NCBI GenBank assembly: GCA_905236115.1
Contig: CAJOOL010000175.1
Coordinates: 1 to 13,162 of the forward strand
DNA length: 13,162 bases
From: an uncultured Endomicrobiia bacterium
GTDB lineage: Bacteria > Elusimicrobiota > Endomicrobiia > Endomicrobiales > Endomicrobiaceae
Direction: 5' to 3'
A model generated the notes under the pieces. It searched no databases, was not told where the DNA came from, and saw only the letters and a program-made list of their open reading frames with translations. The stretch's first letter is position 1; each line of letters starts with the position of its first letter. Position numbers and translations under genes: made by a program. Below, in pieces: positions 7,143 through 13,162 of this stretch.

Positions 7143-8513
7143 ATGTCATTAAAAGACAAAAAAATAATTTTACAGGAAAAAGATATACCGGAACAATGGT
7201 ATAATATTCAGGCGGATTTGCCCGAGCCTTTGGAACCTGCATTCAATGCAAGAACGGGAAAAATTGCAACCAAAGACGATTTGTGCCAAATATTTCCCGA
7301 GGCAATAGTAGAACAGGAAGTAAGCACGCAAAGATGGATAGATATACCGGAACAGGTAAGAGATATTTACAAAATATGGAGACCATCACCGTTAATAAGA
7401 GCAAGAAACCTTGAAAAATTTCTTGATACGCCGGCCAAAATATATTTCAAAAACGAGGGCGTCAGTCCGTCCGGCAGCCACAAATCAAACTCAGCAATCG
7501 CACAGGCTTATTACAATATGAAAGCCGGAACAAAAAGAATTGCCACCGAAACGGGAGCCGGACAGTGGGGCTCGGCACTTGCGATGGCATGCAAAATGTT
7601 CGGTTTGGAATGCGTAGTATATATGGTTAAAGTTTCCTTTGACCAGAAACCTTACAGAAAATCATTAATGCACGTTTACGGAGCAAATGTTTATTCCAGC
7701 CCGTCAATGCAGACGGAATACGGAAGAAAAGTACTTGAAAAAGATCCGAACTGCAGCGGTTCGCTGGGCATAGCAATTTCCGAAGCTATTGAAGATGTTT
7801 TAACGCATGAAAATGCAAAGTATTCTTTAGGCAGCGTTTTAAACCACGTTGCAATGCACCAGACAGTTATCGGGCTTGAAGCTAAAAAGCAAATGGAGCT
7901 GGCAGGAGAATATCCGGACATCGTTATAGCATGTCTGGGCGGAGGTTCAAACTTCTCCGGTATGGCATTTCCTTTCATAATGGATAAAATCAACGGAACA
8001 CATAAAGATTTGAAAGCAATAGCGGTTGAGCCTTCGGCCTGTCCGAAACTTTCAAAAGGTGTTTATGCTTATGATTTCGGCGATTCGTCAGGCTTTACTC
8101 CCGCATTTAAGATGTATACTTTGGGACACACTTTTATGCCCAATGCAATACATGCAGGCGGCTTAAGGTATCACGGAGCTTCGCCTTTGGTTTCGGCAAT
8201 AGTCAAGGCAGGTTTGGCGGAATCCGTTATAGTAAAACAGAAAGAAGTTTTTGAAGCGGCCGTAACCTTTGCAAGATGCGAGGGAATTCTTCCCGCACCG
8301 GAATCTTCTCATGCAATAAGAGCTGCAATAAACGAAGCTTTGAAAGCGAAAGAAGAAGGAAAATCCAAGACGATATTATTCAATTTATCCGGACACGGAC
8401 ATTTTGATTTGACCGCTTATGAACAGTATTTATCGGGACAGATACAGGACTGTAATTATTCCGAAGAAGAAGTTCAAAAAGCATTGAAAGATTTGCCGAA
8501 AGTGACACTTTAG
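7143..8513 (+). CDS. trpB: Tryptophan synthase beta chain, TrpB2 type
   Basis: A PLP enzyme that joins indole and serine to give tryptophan. The 456 residues and long N-terminus are typical of the TrpB2 branch rather than the roughly 400-residue TrpB1 that partners TrpA. Visible are RPSPLIRARNLEKFL, the PLP lysine K114 in GSHKSNSA, the catalytic ETGAGQWGSA (E136), the phosphate-binding GGGSNFSG at 266-273, VEPSACP, LRYHGASPLVS and EGILPAPESSHA. No trpA or other trp gene is in the window. TrpB2 proteins are often encoded alone and may salvage free indole; that use here is an inference. The start is supported by a strong promoter and a GGGAG 8 nt upstream. The gene ends in TAG, directly followed by a GTTGAA-type repeat. 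Confidence 0.94.
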   Translation: MSLKDKKIILQEKDIPEQWYNIQADLPEPLEPAFNARTGKIATKDDLCQIFPEAIVEQEVSTQRWIDIPEQVRDIYKIWRPSPLIRARNLEKFLDTPAKIYFKNEGVSPSGSHKSNSAIAQAYYNMKAGTKRIATETGAGQWGSALAMACKMFGLECVVYMVKVSFDQKPYRKSLMHVYGANVYSSPSMQTEYGRKVLEKDPNCSGSLGIAISEAIEDVLTHENAKYSLGSVLNHVAMHQTVIGLEAKKQMELAGEYPDIVIACLGGGSNFSGMAFPFIMDKINGTHKDLKAIAVEPSACPKLSKGVYAYDFGDSSGFTPAFKMYTLGHTFMPNAIHAGGLRYHGASPLVSAIVKAGLAESVIVKQKEVFEAAVTFARCEGILPAPESSHAIRAAINEALKAKEEGKSKTILFNLSGHGHFDLTAYEQYLSGQIQDCNYSEEEVQKALKDLPKVTL

Positions 8514-8550
8514 AGTTGAAAGGTTGAATAATTGAAAAGTTGAACGGCGG
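8514..8550 (+). repeat. Degenerate GTTGAA-type tandem repeat after trpB2
   Basis: Right after the trpB stop the sequence is built from 7-9-nt units ending in TTGAA (agttgaa, aggttgaa, taattgaaa, agttgaa) and closes with CGGCGG. The same pattern, in the same orientation and also just after a stop codon, occurs at 10434. The rest of the gap to pyk (to about 8625) is AT-rich with no clear promoter consensus. Confidence 0.55.
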
Positions 8551-8645
8551 AACAACCGAAAAGCAGCATCGGCGAAACGATAGCAGTGTGAAATAAAAAA
8601 TACAAATTAAACAAATATTATAAATAACATAGAGGAAGTATCAGT

Positions 8646-9680
8646 ATGGCTAACAAAACAGGTATTGTATGTACAATGGGACCGTCAACAAGGTCCGAAA
8701 AAACGATAAAGAGCTTATCGGACAGCGGTATGACCGTTGCAAGGCTCAATTTTTCTCACGGAACTTTTGAGCAGTATGTAAAAGATATAGAACTTATAAG
8801 AAACGTTAACAAAAAATATAACAGAAAGATTAAAATTCTCGGCGATTTGGAAGGTCACAGAATAAGAATAGGAAAACTGAAAGATTCAAAAGTTGAACTG
8901 AAAAAAGGGCAGAAGCTGATTTTGACGAATAAAGAACTTATAGGGGATTCAAAAATCGTTTCTATTGATTATGCCGGCCCTATGACGGATTTAAAAAAAG
9001 GTATTTCAATATTTATAGACGACGGAAATTTAAAATTGACCGTATCTTCCGGCAATAAAGAAAACGTAAACACCGTAGTTACAACGGACTACATTTTGAA
9101 AGAACATAAAGGTATCAACATTCCCGACGCCAAACTTCATTTCCCGGAAATAGAAGAACACGATAAAAAACATATAGATTTTGCAATAGAATACAAACTT
9201 GACTACATAGCAAATTCTTTTGTTAGAAACAAATCCGATATGAAATATCTGAAAAAAATTGTTGCCGAACAGCACCCGAAATGTCAGCTGGTAGCAAAAA
9301 TTGAAGACAGAGAGGGGATAGATAATTTGGCTTCCATTCTTGATGTTTGCGACGGTATAATGGTTGCAAGAGGCGATATGGGTATATCCATTCCTTTATG
9401 GACTGTTCCCGTAGTGCAGAAATACATCATAAAAAAATGCAGATCAAGAAATAAATTCGTTATCACCGCCACGCAAATGCTTGAAAGTATGGTGGAAAAT
9501 CCCGTTCCCACCAGAGCAGAAGTGAGCGATGTTGCAAATGCCATTATAGACGGCAGCAACTTTGTAATGCTTTCCGCAGAAACCGCAGTAGGCAAACACC
9601 CCGAAGAAGCAGTTGCAATGATGGGCAATATTATAAAGTTTACGGAAAAGAATTTTTACAGATTGCCGCTGGTAATGTAA
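8646..9680 (+). CDS. pyk: Pyruvate kinase, short form without the C-terminal regulatory domain
   Basis: Pyruvate kinase transfers phosphate from phosphoenolpyruvate to ADP. Conserved catalytic blocks are present: VARLNFSHGT (R33), GDLEGHRIRIG at 66-76 (where most enzymes have DLqGPKIR or DTKGPEIR), FIDDG, the lysine K218 and metal ligand E220 of AKIE, IMVARGDMG with D244, ITATQMLESM and PTRAEVSDVANAIIDG. At 344 residues it is much shorter than the usual 470-590: it stops just after the barrel, and the C domain that binds fructose 1,6-bisphosphate or AMP in other enzymes is absent. The 50 nt after the stop cannot encode it, and the next gene follows, so this is not a simple frameshift. The ATG has GAGGAAG 7 nt upstream. 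Catalysis is likely; allosteric control by the usual C domain is not. Confidence 0.93.
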   Translation: MANKTGIVCTMGPSTRSEKTIKSLSDSGMTVARLNFSHGTFEQYVKDIELIRNVNKKYNRKIKILGDLEGHRIRIGKLKDSKVELKKGQKLILTNKELIGDSKIVSIDYAGPMTDLKKGISIFIDDGNLKLTVSSGNKENVNTVVTTDYILKEHKGINIPDAKLHFPEIEEHDKKHIDFAIEYKLDYIANSFVRNKSDMKYLKKIVAEQHPKCQLVAKIEDREGIDNLASILDVCDGIMVARGDMGISIPLWTVPVVQKYIIKKCRSRNKFVITATQMLESMVENPVPTRAEVSDVANAIIDGSNFVMLSAETAVGKHPEEAVAMMGNIIKFTEKNFYRLPLVM

Positions 9681-9681
9681 A

Positions 9682-9696
9682 TTGTTGAAAACAATT
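9682..9696 (+). other. Small inverted repeat in the pyk-ZIP gap
   Basis: ATTGTT, a GAA loop and AACAAT form a perfect 6-bp hairpin directly after the pyk stop. No T tract follows, so it is not a convincing terminator. It is followed by two tandem TACATTA heptamers, another example of 7-nt repetition in the gaps of this window. Confidence 0.4.
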
Positions 9697-9730
9697 GTAC
9701 ATTATACATTAAATAAGTTGGGGTATTTTT

Positions 9731-10426
9731 ATGATAATACTATATTCTTTTTTGGCAATGTTTGCAGCACTTTGCGGAACTTTTCTGGTATTAAAATTTT
9801 CCGACTGGTCAAGAAAAAATTCCATTCTTCTTATAGGTTTTGCTGCCGGCGTAATGCTGTCAATAGCATTCGTCCATATTATACCTGAGGCGGTAGAACA
9901 AAATCCTCACTCAATAATCTATACTTTCGTCGGATTTTTGTTTATGTTTTTTTTGCAGTATTTTGTATTTTTTCATCCGTGCCACGACGAGCACTGCGGT
10001 GTTCATTTGGGAACGCTTTCCACATTCGGTCTATCGCTTCACTCATTTTTTGACGGAATAATAATCAGTATAGGTTTTGATGCCAACTCTTATATAGGGC
10101 TTATGACAACCATTGCAATAATGCTGCATAAACTTCCCGACGGTATCACCATTACGGGTATTTTAATGCACTCAAACAAACCGGTCAAAAAGATTTTGGC
10201 ATACTCGGTTGCGGTAGCAATGTTTACACCGATAGGCACGGTTTTCGGAATGATTTTCTCTTCTCAGATTTCACATTTAATAAGTAATTTCCTTGCATTG
10301 ACGGCAGGAACATTCATATATCTTTCCGCTGCGGATTTAATTCCCGAGACGCATAAATCTTCCAATAAAAAAGCCGGGATTTGTCTTTTGGCAGGGGTAG
10401 TTATTGTCGCTCTGCTGGGACATTAA
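9731..10426 (+). CDS. ZIP-family divalent metal transporter
   Basis: ZIP proteins move Zn2+ or other divalent metals into the cytoplasm across the inner membrane. The 231 residues form about eight hydrophobic segments. The family metal site is clear: HSFFDGIIISIGF in segment IV (H104, D108) and HKLPDGITITGIL in segment V (H133, D137). FVHIIPEA (H49, E53) and ADLIPE near the end are further typical motifs. A short metal-binding-like cluster HPCHDEHCGVH (82-92) sits in the loop before segment IV. The length is at the short end, as for bacterial ZupT/GufA-type members. The ATG has a GGGG site 9 nt upstream. Metal specificity cannot be read from the sequence, and neighbours give no clue. Confidence 0.9.
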   Translation: MIILYSFLAMFAALCGTFLVLKFSDWSRKNSILLIGFAAGVMLSIAFVHIIPEAVEQNPHSIIYTFVGFLFMFFLQYFVFFHPCHDEHCGVHLGTLSTFGLSLHSFFDGIIISIGFDANSYIGLMTTIAIMLHKLPDGITITGILMHSNKPVKKILAYSVAVAMFTPIGTVFGMIFSSQISHLISNFLALTAGTFIYLSAADLIPETHKSSNKKAGICLLAGVVIVALLGH

Positions 10427-10433
10427 TAAAAGC

Positions 10434-10462
10434 AGTTGAATGGTTGAAAAGTTGAAAGCGGC
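10434..10462 (+). repeat. Degenerate GTTGAA-type tandem repeat after the ZIP gene
   Basis: Units agttgaa, tggttgaa and aagttgaa run tandemly and end in a GCGGCG block, closely matching the repeat at 8514 (also ending in CGGCGG) and starting 8 nt after the ZIP stop. The rest of the gap to 10549 shows no promoter consensus. Confidence 0.55.
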
Positions 10463-10549
10463 GAGCTGCGAAAGATTGGATGATTGGAAGCAAGCGACAA
10501 CGGGGAAAAAAACTGAAGTCCAAAAGAATATGGAAAAAGGGCTAAGAAT

Positions 10550-11182
10550 ATGGGAAACATCAACACACCGCATTCGGTAAAAATTTTTTTCGGTCTTATT
10601 TTTAATGAATCTTTTGACATCAAAAAAGTTTATAAGATACTGGAAGAGAAATTTAAAAACAAGATAGATATTTACAGCCCCGTAATTGATTTTTCTTTTA
10701 CGAAATATTATAACAAAGAAATGGGCGAAAATTTAAAACGCCAATGGGTATCTTTCGCAACGCTTATGCCGCCGGAACTTCTTGCAAAAATAAAGGTTGA
10801 AACCAACAACATAGAAGATTCTTTCGCGGCAATTCACGCAGGCACATCCTCTGAAGCGTCTGCATCCCTGTCCGGCATTTCTGAAGACAGCAGTCGGAAA
10901 TCTTGTCTTTCTTCGGCTTCTCAGCTCATCAGCTCTTCAGCCGGCAGAGCGGTTAATATAGACCCCGGTTACATAACACCGGCCAATGTGATACTTGCAT
11001 CCACCAAAGATTTCAGCCACAGAATATATTTATCAAAAGGTATTTATGCGGAAGTTACCACCATCTACAGAAAAGAAGGATTTACGAAACTTCCATGGAC
11101 ATATCCTGATTATTTATGCCCGACGGCAACGGAATTTATTCTTCAGGCAAGGAAATGTATATTGGCTAAAGGAAATATCTAA
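10550..11182 (+). CDS. DUF4416 family protein with a serine-rich insertion
   Basis: The protein belongs to DUF4416, a family of unknown function found in several deep bacterial lineages. Family features seen: VKIFFGLIFNESFD near the N-terminus, the KIDIYSPVIDFSFTKYYNKEMGENLKRQWVSF-like block (quoted in part: DFSFTKYYNKEMG), LAKIKVETNNIED, then VNIDPGYITPANVILASTKDFSHR and IYAEVTTIYRK with WTYPDY close to the C-terminus. Between TNNIED and VNIDPGY sits an unusual stretch of about 35-40 residues (about 92-132) rich in Ser and Ala, where I would expect only a short link; its DNA is about 53% GC against a much AT-richer surrounding. The ATG has an AGGG site about 8 nt upstream. The gene is 6-26 nt from the phosphoesterase gene and probably co-transcribed with it. 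Confidence 0.85.
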   Translation: MGNINTPHSVKIFFGLIFNESFDIKKVYKILEEKFKNKIDIYSPVIDFSFTKYYNKEMGENLKRQWVSFATLMPPELLAKIKVETNNIEDSFAAIHAGTSSEASASLSGISEDSSRKSCLSSASQLISSSAGRAVNIDPGYITPANVILASTKDFSHRIYLSKGIYAEVTTIYRKEGFTKLPWTYPDYLCPTATEFILQARKCILAKGNI

Positions 11183-11208
11183 AAATTTTGAATTCTAAAG
11201 GATTATTA

Positions 11209-12321
11209 ATGATTATGTTTTTTATTGTTTTTGCTGCGGTGTTTTTTATCGGCAACGTTTATATAATTTTCAGAATTGCACGGGATTTAAATCTGCACGG
11301 GGTGCCGTTTTATATATTTTTAGCATTGTATATCGCTTTGGCTGCATTTTCCGTATATTGTATAAAATTTTCAAGAACAAATCCGTCTTCGCCTTATGCG
11401 GGGCTATTGTCAAACATATCGTATATTTGGCTGGGAACATTTTCAATAACAATTGCATATTTTCTTTTATCGCACATTTTATTTATATTTTTTCATTCTC
11501 AAAAATTCATATTTAATACCACATTAATAACTTCAGTTTTAATTATCGTTTCGGCAGTTTATTCTGTAATAAACACTTGCGGCGTTCCAAGAGTAACGGA
11601 AATAAATTTAAAAGTTCCCAATCTTTCCGTTGATAAATTTACGATAGTTCAGCTGTCGGATATTCATATAGATGTTGCAACAAAATACGACGAGATAAAA
11701 AAAATTGTTGATATTACCAATTCTTTAAATCCTGATATTATTGCTTTTACTGGAGATTTGGCAGATATTGATATATCCTCAACTTATGAAAAATACGGCC
11801 TTGCGGATTTGAAAGCAAAATACGGTGTTACCGCCGTTACCGGTAATCATGAATATTACGGAAGCGTCGGCAGATATGAATATATATGTAAAAAATTGAA
11901 CTGGAAATTACTGAACAATGAAAATATTTTGATAGATAACAAAATATATTTTGCAGGTATCACTGACATAAAAACATCCGTATATTTTAACAACAAACCG
12001 TTTGATGTTGACAAATCTTTAAAAGGTGCGGACTTTGCAAAGCCTGTGATATTTATGTCGCACCAACCGCAAATTTTTGATAAAGTTTTTAAGAAATATC
12101 CCGTAACGTTACAGCTTTCCGGCCATACCCATGCGGGGCAAATTCCGCCGTTTGATATAGTAGAATTCTTCTTATACAAATATTTTTGCGGATTATATAA
12201 AGAAGTTTACAACGGAAACACTTCTTATATTTATGTAACACCGGGAACCAGATGGTGGGGACCGCCGATGAGGCTGTTTTCCAAATGCGAGATTGTAAAG
12301 ATTGTTCTGGAAAGATATTGA
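11209..12321 (+). CDS. Membrane-anchored calcineurin-like metallophosphoesterase (YkuE/YaeI-like)
   Basis: About four hydrophobic segments fill the first ~125 residues and anchor a C-terminal metallophosphoesterase domain. With the ATG start (370 residues) the two-metal site is complete: LSDIHI (D151, H153), FTGDL (D183), TGNHE (N213, H214), MSHQP (H285) and SGHTHAGQ (H306, H308). This layout matches YkuE/YaeI-like phosphoesterases; some relatives act on lipid A precursors, but the substrate here cannot be stated. The frame can be extended 21 nt to a TTG at 11188, but the ATG at 11209 has AAAGGA six nt upstream and is preferred. The gene follows the DUF4416 gene closely and converges with the XRE regulator gene, 80 bp away. 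Confidence 0.88.
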   Translation: MIMFFIVFAAVFFIGNVYIIFRIARDLNLHGVPFYIFLALYIALAAFSVYCIKFSRTNPSSPYAGLLSNISYIWLGTFSITIAYFLLSHILFIFFHSQKFIFNTTLITSVLIIVSAVYSVINTCGVPRVTEINLKVPNLSVDKFTIVQLSDIHIDVATKYDEIKKIVDITNSLNPDIIAFTGDLADIDISSTYEKYGLADLKAKYGVTAVTGNHEYYGSVGRYEYICKKLNWKLLNNENILIDNKIYFAGITDIKTSVYFNNKPFDVDKSLKGADFAKPVIFMSHQPQIFDKVFKKYPVTLQLSGHTHAGQIPPFDIVEFFLYKYFCGLYKEVYNGNTSYIYVTPGTRWWGPPMRLFSKCEIVKIVLERY

Positions 12322-12401
12322 AAAGATCAAGGGAATGTTGATTAAGGAAACACTGATTGATTATAAATGAGCAAAAAATTTTGTGCTTTCCGTTTTGAAA
12401 A

Positions 12402-12785
12402 TTAAAAAGTTAAATTTTTCGGTATTTTTATAAACTTTTTTATAAGGGAATTTTCTCTTTCCAGGTTTTTTATCTTTTCTTCCAAAACTTTATTTTTTTC
12501 GTTAATCAAATCCAGCTTATATTTTATTTCCGAAAAACTTTCATTTTCATTACTTGAAAAACTCTCTTCTATAAAATAATTTACGGACACCCCCAACACA
12601 TCGGCAATTCTTGTAAGCGTATTTAATGTAGGATTTTTATCCCCCGCCAGCCATTGGCTTATCATTGCCTGAGCAACTCCAAGTTTTTTTGCAACATCTT
12701 TTTGAGTTATATTTTTTTCAAATATAATTTTCTTCAGCTGTCTTGAGAAAAAATTTTTCTCTTGCTTATTTGCGGCATTATTCAT
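12402..12785 (-). CDS. XRE-family transcriptional regulator with C-terminal coiled coil
   Basis: The 127-residue protein has one Cro/C1-type helix-turn-helix at about residues 26-66: ITQKDVAKKLGVAQAMISQWLAG (quoted in part: KKLGVAQAMISQWL), followed by NPTLNTLTRIADVLGVSVNYF. Residues ~86-115 (KLDLINEKNKVLEEKIKNLER in part) form a Lys/Glu/Leu heptad pattern typical of a dimerising coiled coil; no enzymatic or ligand domain is seen. The ATG at 12785 has AGGA 8 nt upstream. Inverted TTAAGTT/AACTTAA sites lie about 75-130 bp upstream and are likely operators, so self-regulation is plausible. Such regulators are common in phage-like or toxin-antitoxin settings, but no partner gene is visible here. 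Confidence 0.88.
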   Translation of the reverse strand: MNNAANKQEKNFFSRQLKKIIFEKNITQKDVAKKLGVAQAMISQWLAGDKNPTLNTLTRIADVLGVSVNYFIEESFSSNENESFSEIKYKLDLINEKNKVLEEKIKNLERENSLIKKFIKIPKNLTF

Positions 12786-12857
12786 ATAAAATTCCTAAAA
12801 AATTTCTAAAACTCTCACGCGAAAAAAACAATAAAAAGCAATAAATAAAATAAACTC

Positions 12858-12886
12858 TTGATTTTTTAAGTTTTATATTATATAAT
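12858..12886 (+). promoter_or_regulatory. Plus-strand sigma70-like promoter overlapping the putative XRE operators
   Basis: TTGATT (12858-12863) and TATAAT (12881-12886) are spaced by 17 nt. A TTAAGTT half-site lies inside the spacer. No plus-strand gene follows in the window, so the transcript, if made, would run rightwards against the candidate small RNA. Confidence 0.45.
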
Positions 12887-12912
12887 TAATATATAACTTA
12901 AAAAATTAAGTT
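12862..12912. promoter_or_regulatory. Operator-like array of TTAAGTT/AACTTAA sites
   Basis: TTTTTTAAGTT (12862-12872) and AACTTAAAAAA (12895-12905) are perfect 11-bp inverted copies with an AT-only 22-nt centre. A third half-site TTAAGTT (12906-12912) makes AACTTAAAAAATTAAGTT a second palindrome. The array is upstream of the XRE gene and straddles a plus-strand promoter, as expected for a repressor operator. Part of the symmetry could come from AT richness alone. Confidence 0.5.
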
Positions 12913-12942
12913 GTTTAAAAAATAAAATAAAAAAATTTTTAA

Positions 12943-12966
12943 CAAAAAAACAAAGCCGAGCGGGCT
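12943..12966 (-). terminator. Intrinsic terminator candidate (minus strand)
   Basis: On the minus strand AGCC, a CGCTC loop and GGCT (12966-12954) are followed by TTGTTTTTTT. The stem is only 4 bp, but the T tract is long. It would end a transcript from the promoter at 13047-13076. Confidence 0.4.
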
Positions 12967-13041
12967 GTTTTTGGCAAAACACCGCCAAAAGCATAGCACA
13001 GTTTGGAAAAAAGATAAAAACATTCGCACTGCTTTATCTCT
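12943..13041 (-). ncRNA. Candidate small RNA, about 100 nt
   Basis: A minus-strand promoter with an extended -10 (13047-13055) and a hairpin plus T tract at 12943-12966 bracket about 100 nt with no convincing coding frame. Within it AGATAAA pairs with TTTATCT near the 5' end (14-nt loop), and TTTTGGC pairs with GCCAAAA (8-nt loop) before the terminator hairpin. It matches no RNA family I recognise: no SRP Alu/S-domain, tmRNA, 6S or tRNA motif is seen. It sits between the XRE operators and a dispersed repeat at the window edge. The call rests on promoter, folds and terminator only. Confidence 0.35.
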
Positions 13042-13046
13042 CGGCG

Positions 13047-13076
13047 ATTATACCAAAAATGTTCTTTAAAAAGCAA
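13047..13076 (-). promoter_or_regulatory. Minus-strand promoter with extended -10
   Basis: -35 TTGCTT (13071-13076), 18-nt spacer, and TGGTATAAT (13055-13047), i.e. a consensus TATAAT with the TGn extension. Start expected near 13040. Confidence 0.55.
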
Positions 13077-13129
13077 CAATTTGCTATTGTCGTTCATTAT
13101 ACATTCGTTGTAAATTGCCGTTTCGTCTG

Positions 13130-13162
13130 TCATTCCCGAAAAGTGCGAAGCACTTTGTAGTC
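13130..13162. repeat. Partial dispersed palindromic repeat at the window edge
   Basis: GTCATTCCCGA is followed by AAAGTGC, a GAA loop and GCACTTT (13140-13156), a perfect 7-bp hairpin, then GTAGTC. The ATTCCCGA arm suggests an outer arm GGGAAT just beyond the edge. Many bacteria carry dispersed GTCATTCCCG...CGGGAAT palindromes of this kind. Cut off here, so its extent is unknown. Confidence 0.45.

Noticed and set aside
11188..11208. TTG start for the phosphoesterase
   Set aside because: The ATG at 11209 has AAAGGA at ideal spacing; the TTG has its nearest purine-rich site about 14 nt away.
12322..12401. Bidirectional terminator between the convergent phosphoesterase and XRE genes
   Set aside because: Only a weak AGCA/TGCT stem with an AT core is visible, with no proper T tract on either side.
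12939..13133. 64-residue minus-strand reading frame
   Set aside because: No usable ribosome site (GGGA touches the ATG), no recognisable domain, and it spans a promoter and a terminator-like hairpin.

Overview
The window looks like a piece of an AT-rich bacterial chromosome carrying ordinary housekeeping genes. Coding sequence is dense, the standard genetic code with TAA, TAG and TGA stops is used, Shine-Dalgarno sites are of the AAGGAG/GGGAG type, and sigma70-like promoters are visible. The gene mix is gmk-rpoZ-coaC-coaB-udg-priA, thiSGH, a TrpB2-type tryptophan synthase beta chain, a DUF4416 protein and a pyruvate kinase without its C-terminal domain. With the low GC and short structured intergenic repeats, this suggests an uncultured or anaerobic lineage such as Elusimicrobiota (Endomicrobium-like). 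That placement is an inference, not something the window proves.

Left half, minus strand (about 1-6842). Two head-to-tail operons are read leftwards. The upstream one is thiS-thiG-thiH (thiazole branch of thiamin synthesis), with its own promoter near 7016-7045 and a long structured 5' leader. The leader holds a hairpin with a U tract whose large internal loop fits the 'thiS motif' HMP-PP riboswitch design, an aptamer built into a terminator stem. Downstream lies gmk-rpoZ-coaC-coaB-udg-priA with overlapping or nearly touching reading frames: GMP kinase, RNA polymerase omega, the two halves of the CoA-synthesis CoaBC activity as separate proteins, a family 4 uracil-DNA glycosylase, and replication-restart helicase PriA, which runs off the left edge. 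A promoter just upstream of gmk would start an mRNA with almost no leader.

Right half, plus strand (7143-12321). From a consensus promoter at 7082-7110, divergent from the thi promoter, the order is trpB2, a short pyruvate kinase, a ZIP-family metal transporter, a DUF4416 protein with an odd GC-rich serine-rich insertion, and a membrane-anchored calcineurin-like phosphoesterase. The gaps after trpB2 and after the ZIP gene carry the same degenerate GTTGAA-type tandem repeat. Gaps inside the minus-strand operons carry another heptamer repeat (CAATTAG).

Right end (12322-13162). A small XRE-family regulator with a C-terminal coiled coil is encoded on the minus strand and converges with the phosphoesterase gene across an 80-bp gap with no strong terminator. 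Upstream of it is an AT-rich region with three TTAAGTT/AACTTAA half-sites laid over a plus-strand promoter, which looks like an operator. Beyond that, a minus-strand extended -10 promoter followed about 85-100 nt later by a hairpin and T tract predicts an undescribed small RNA. The window ends inside a palindromic dispersed repeat.
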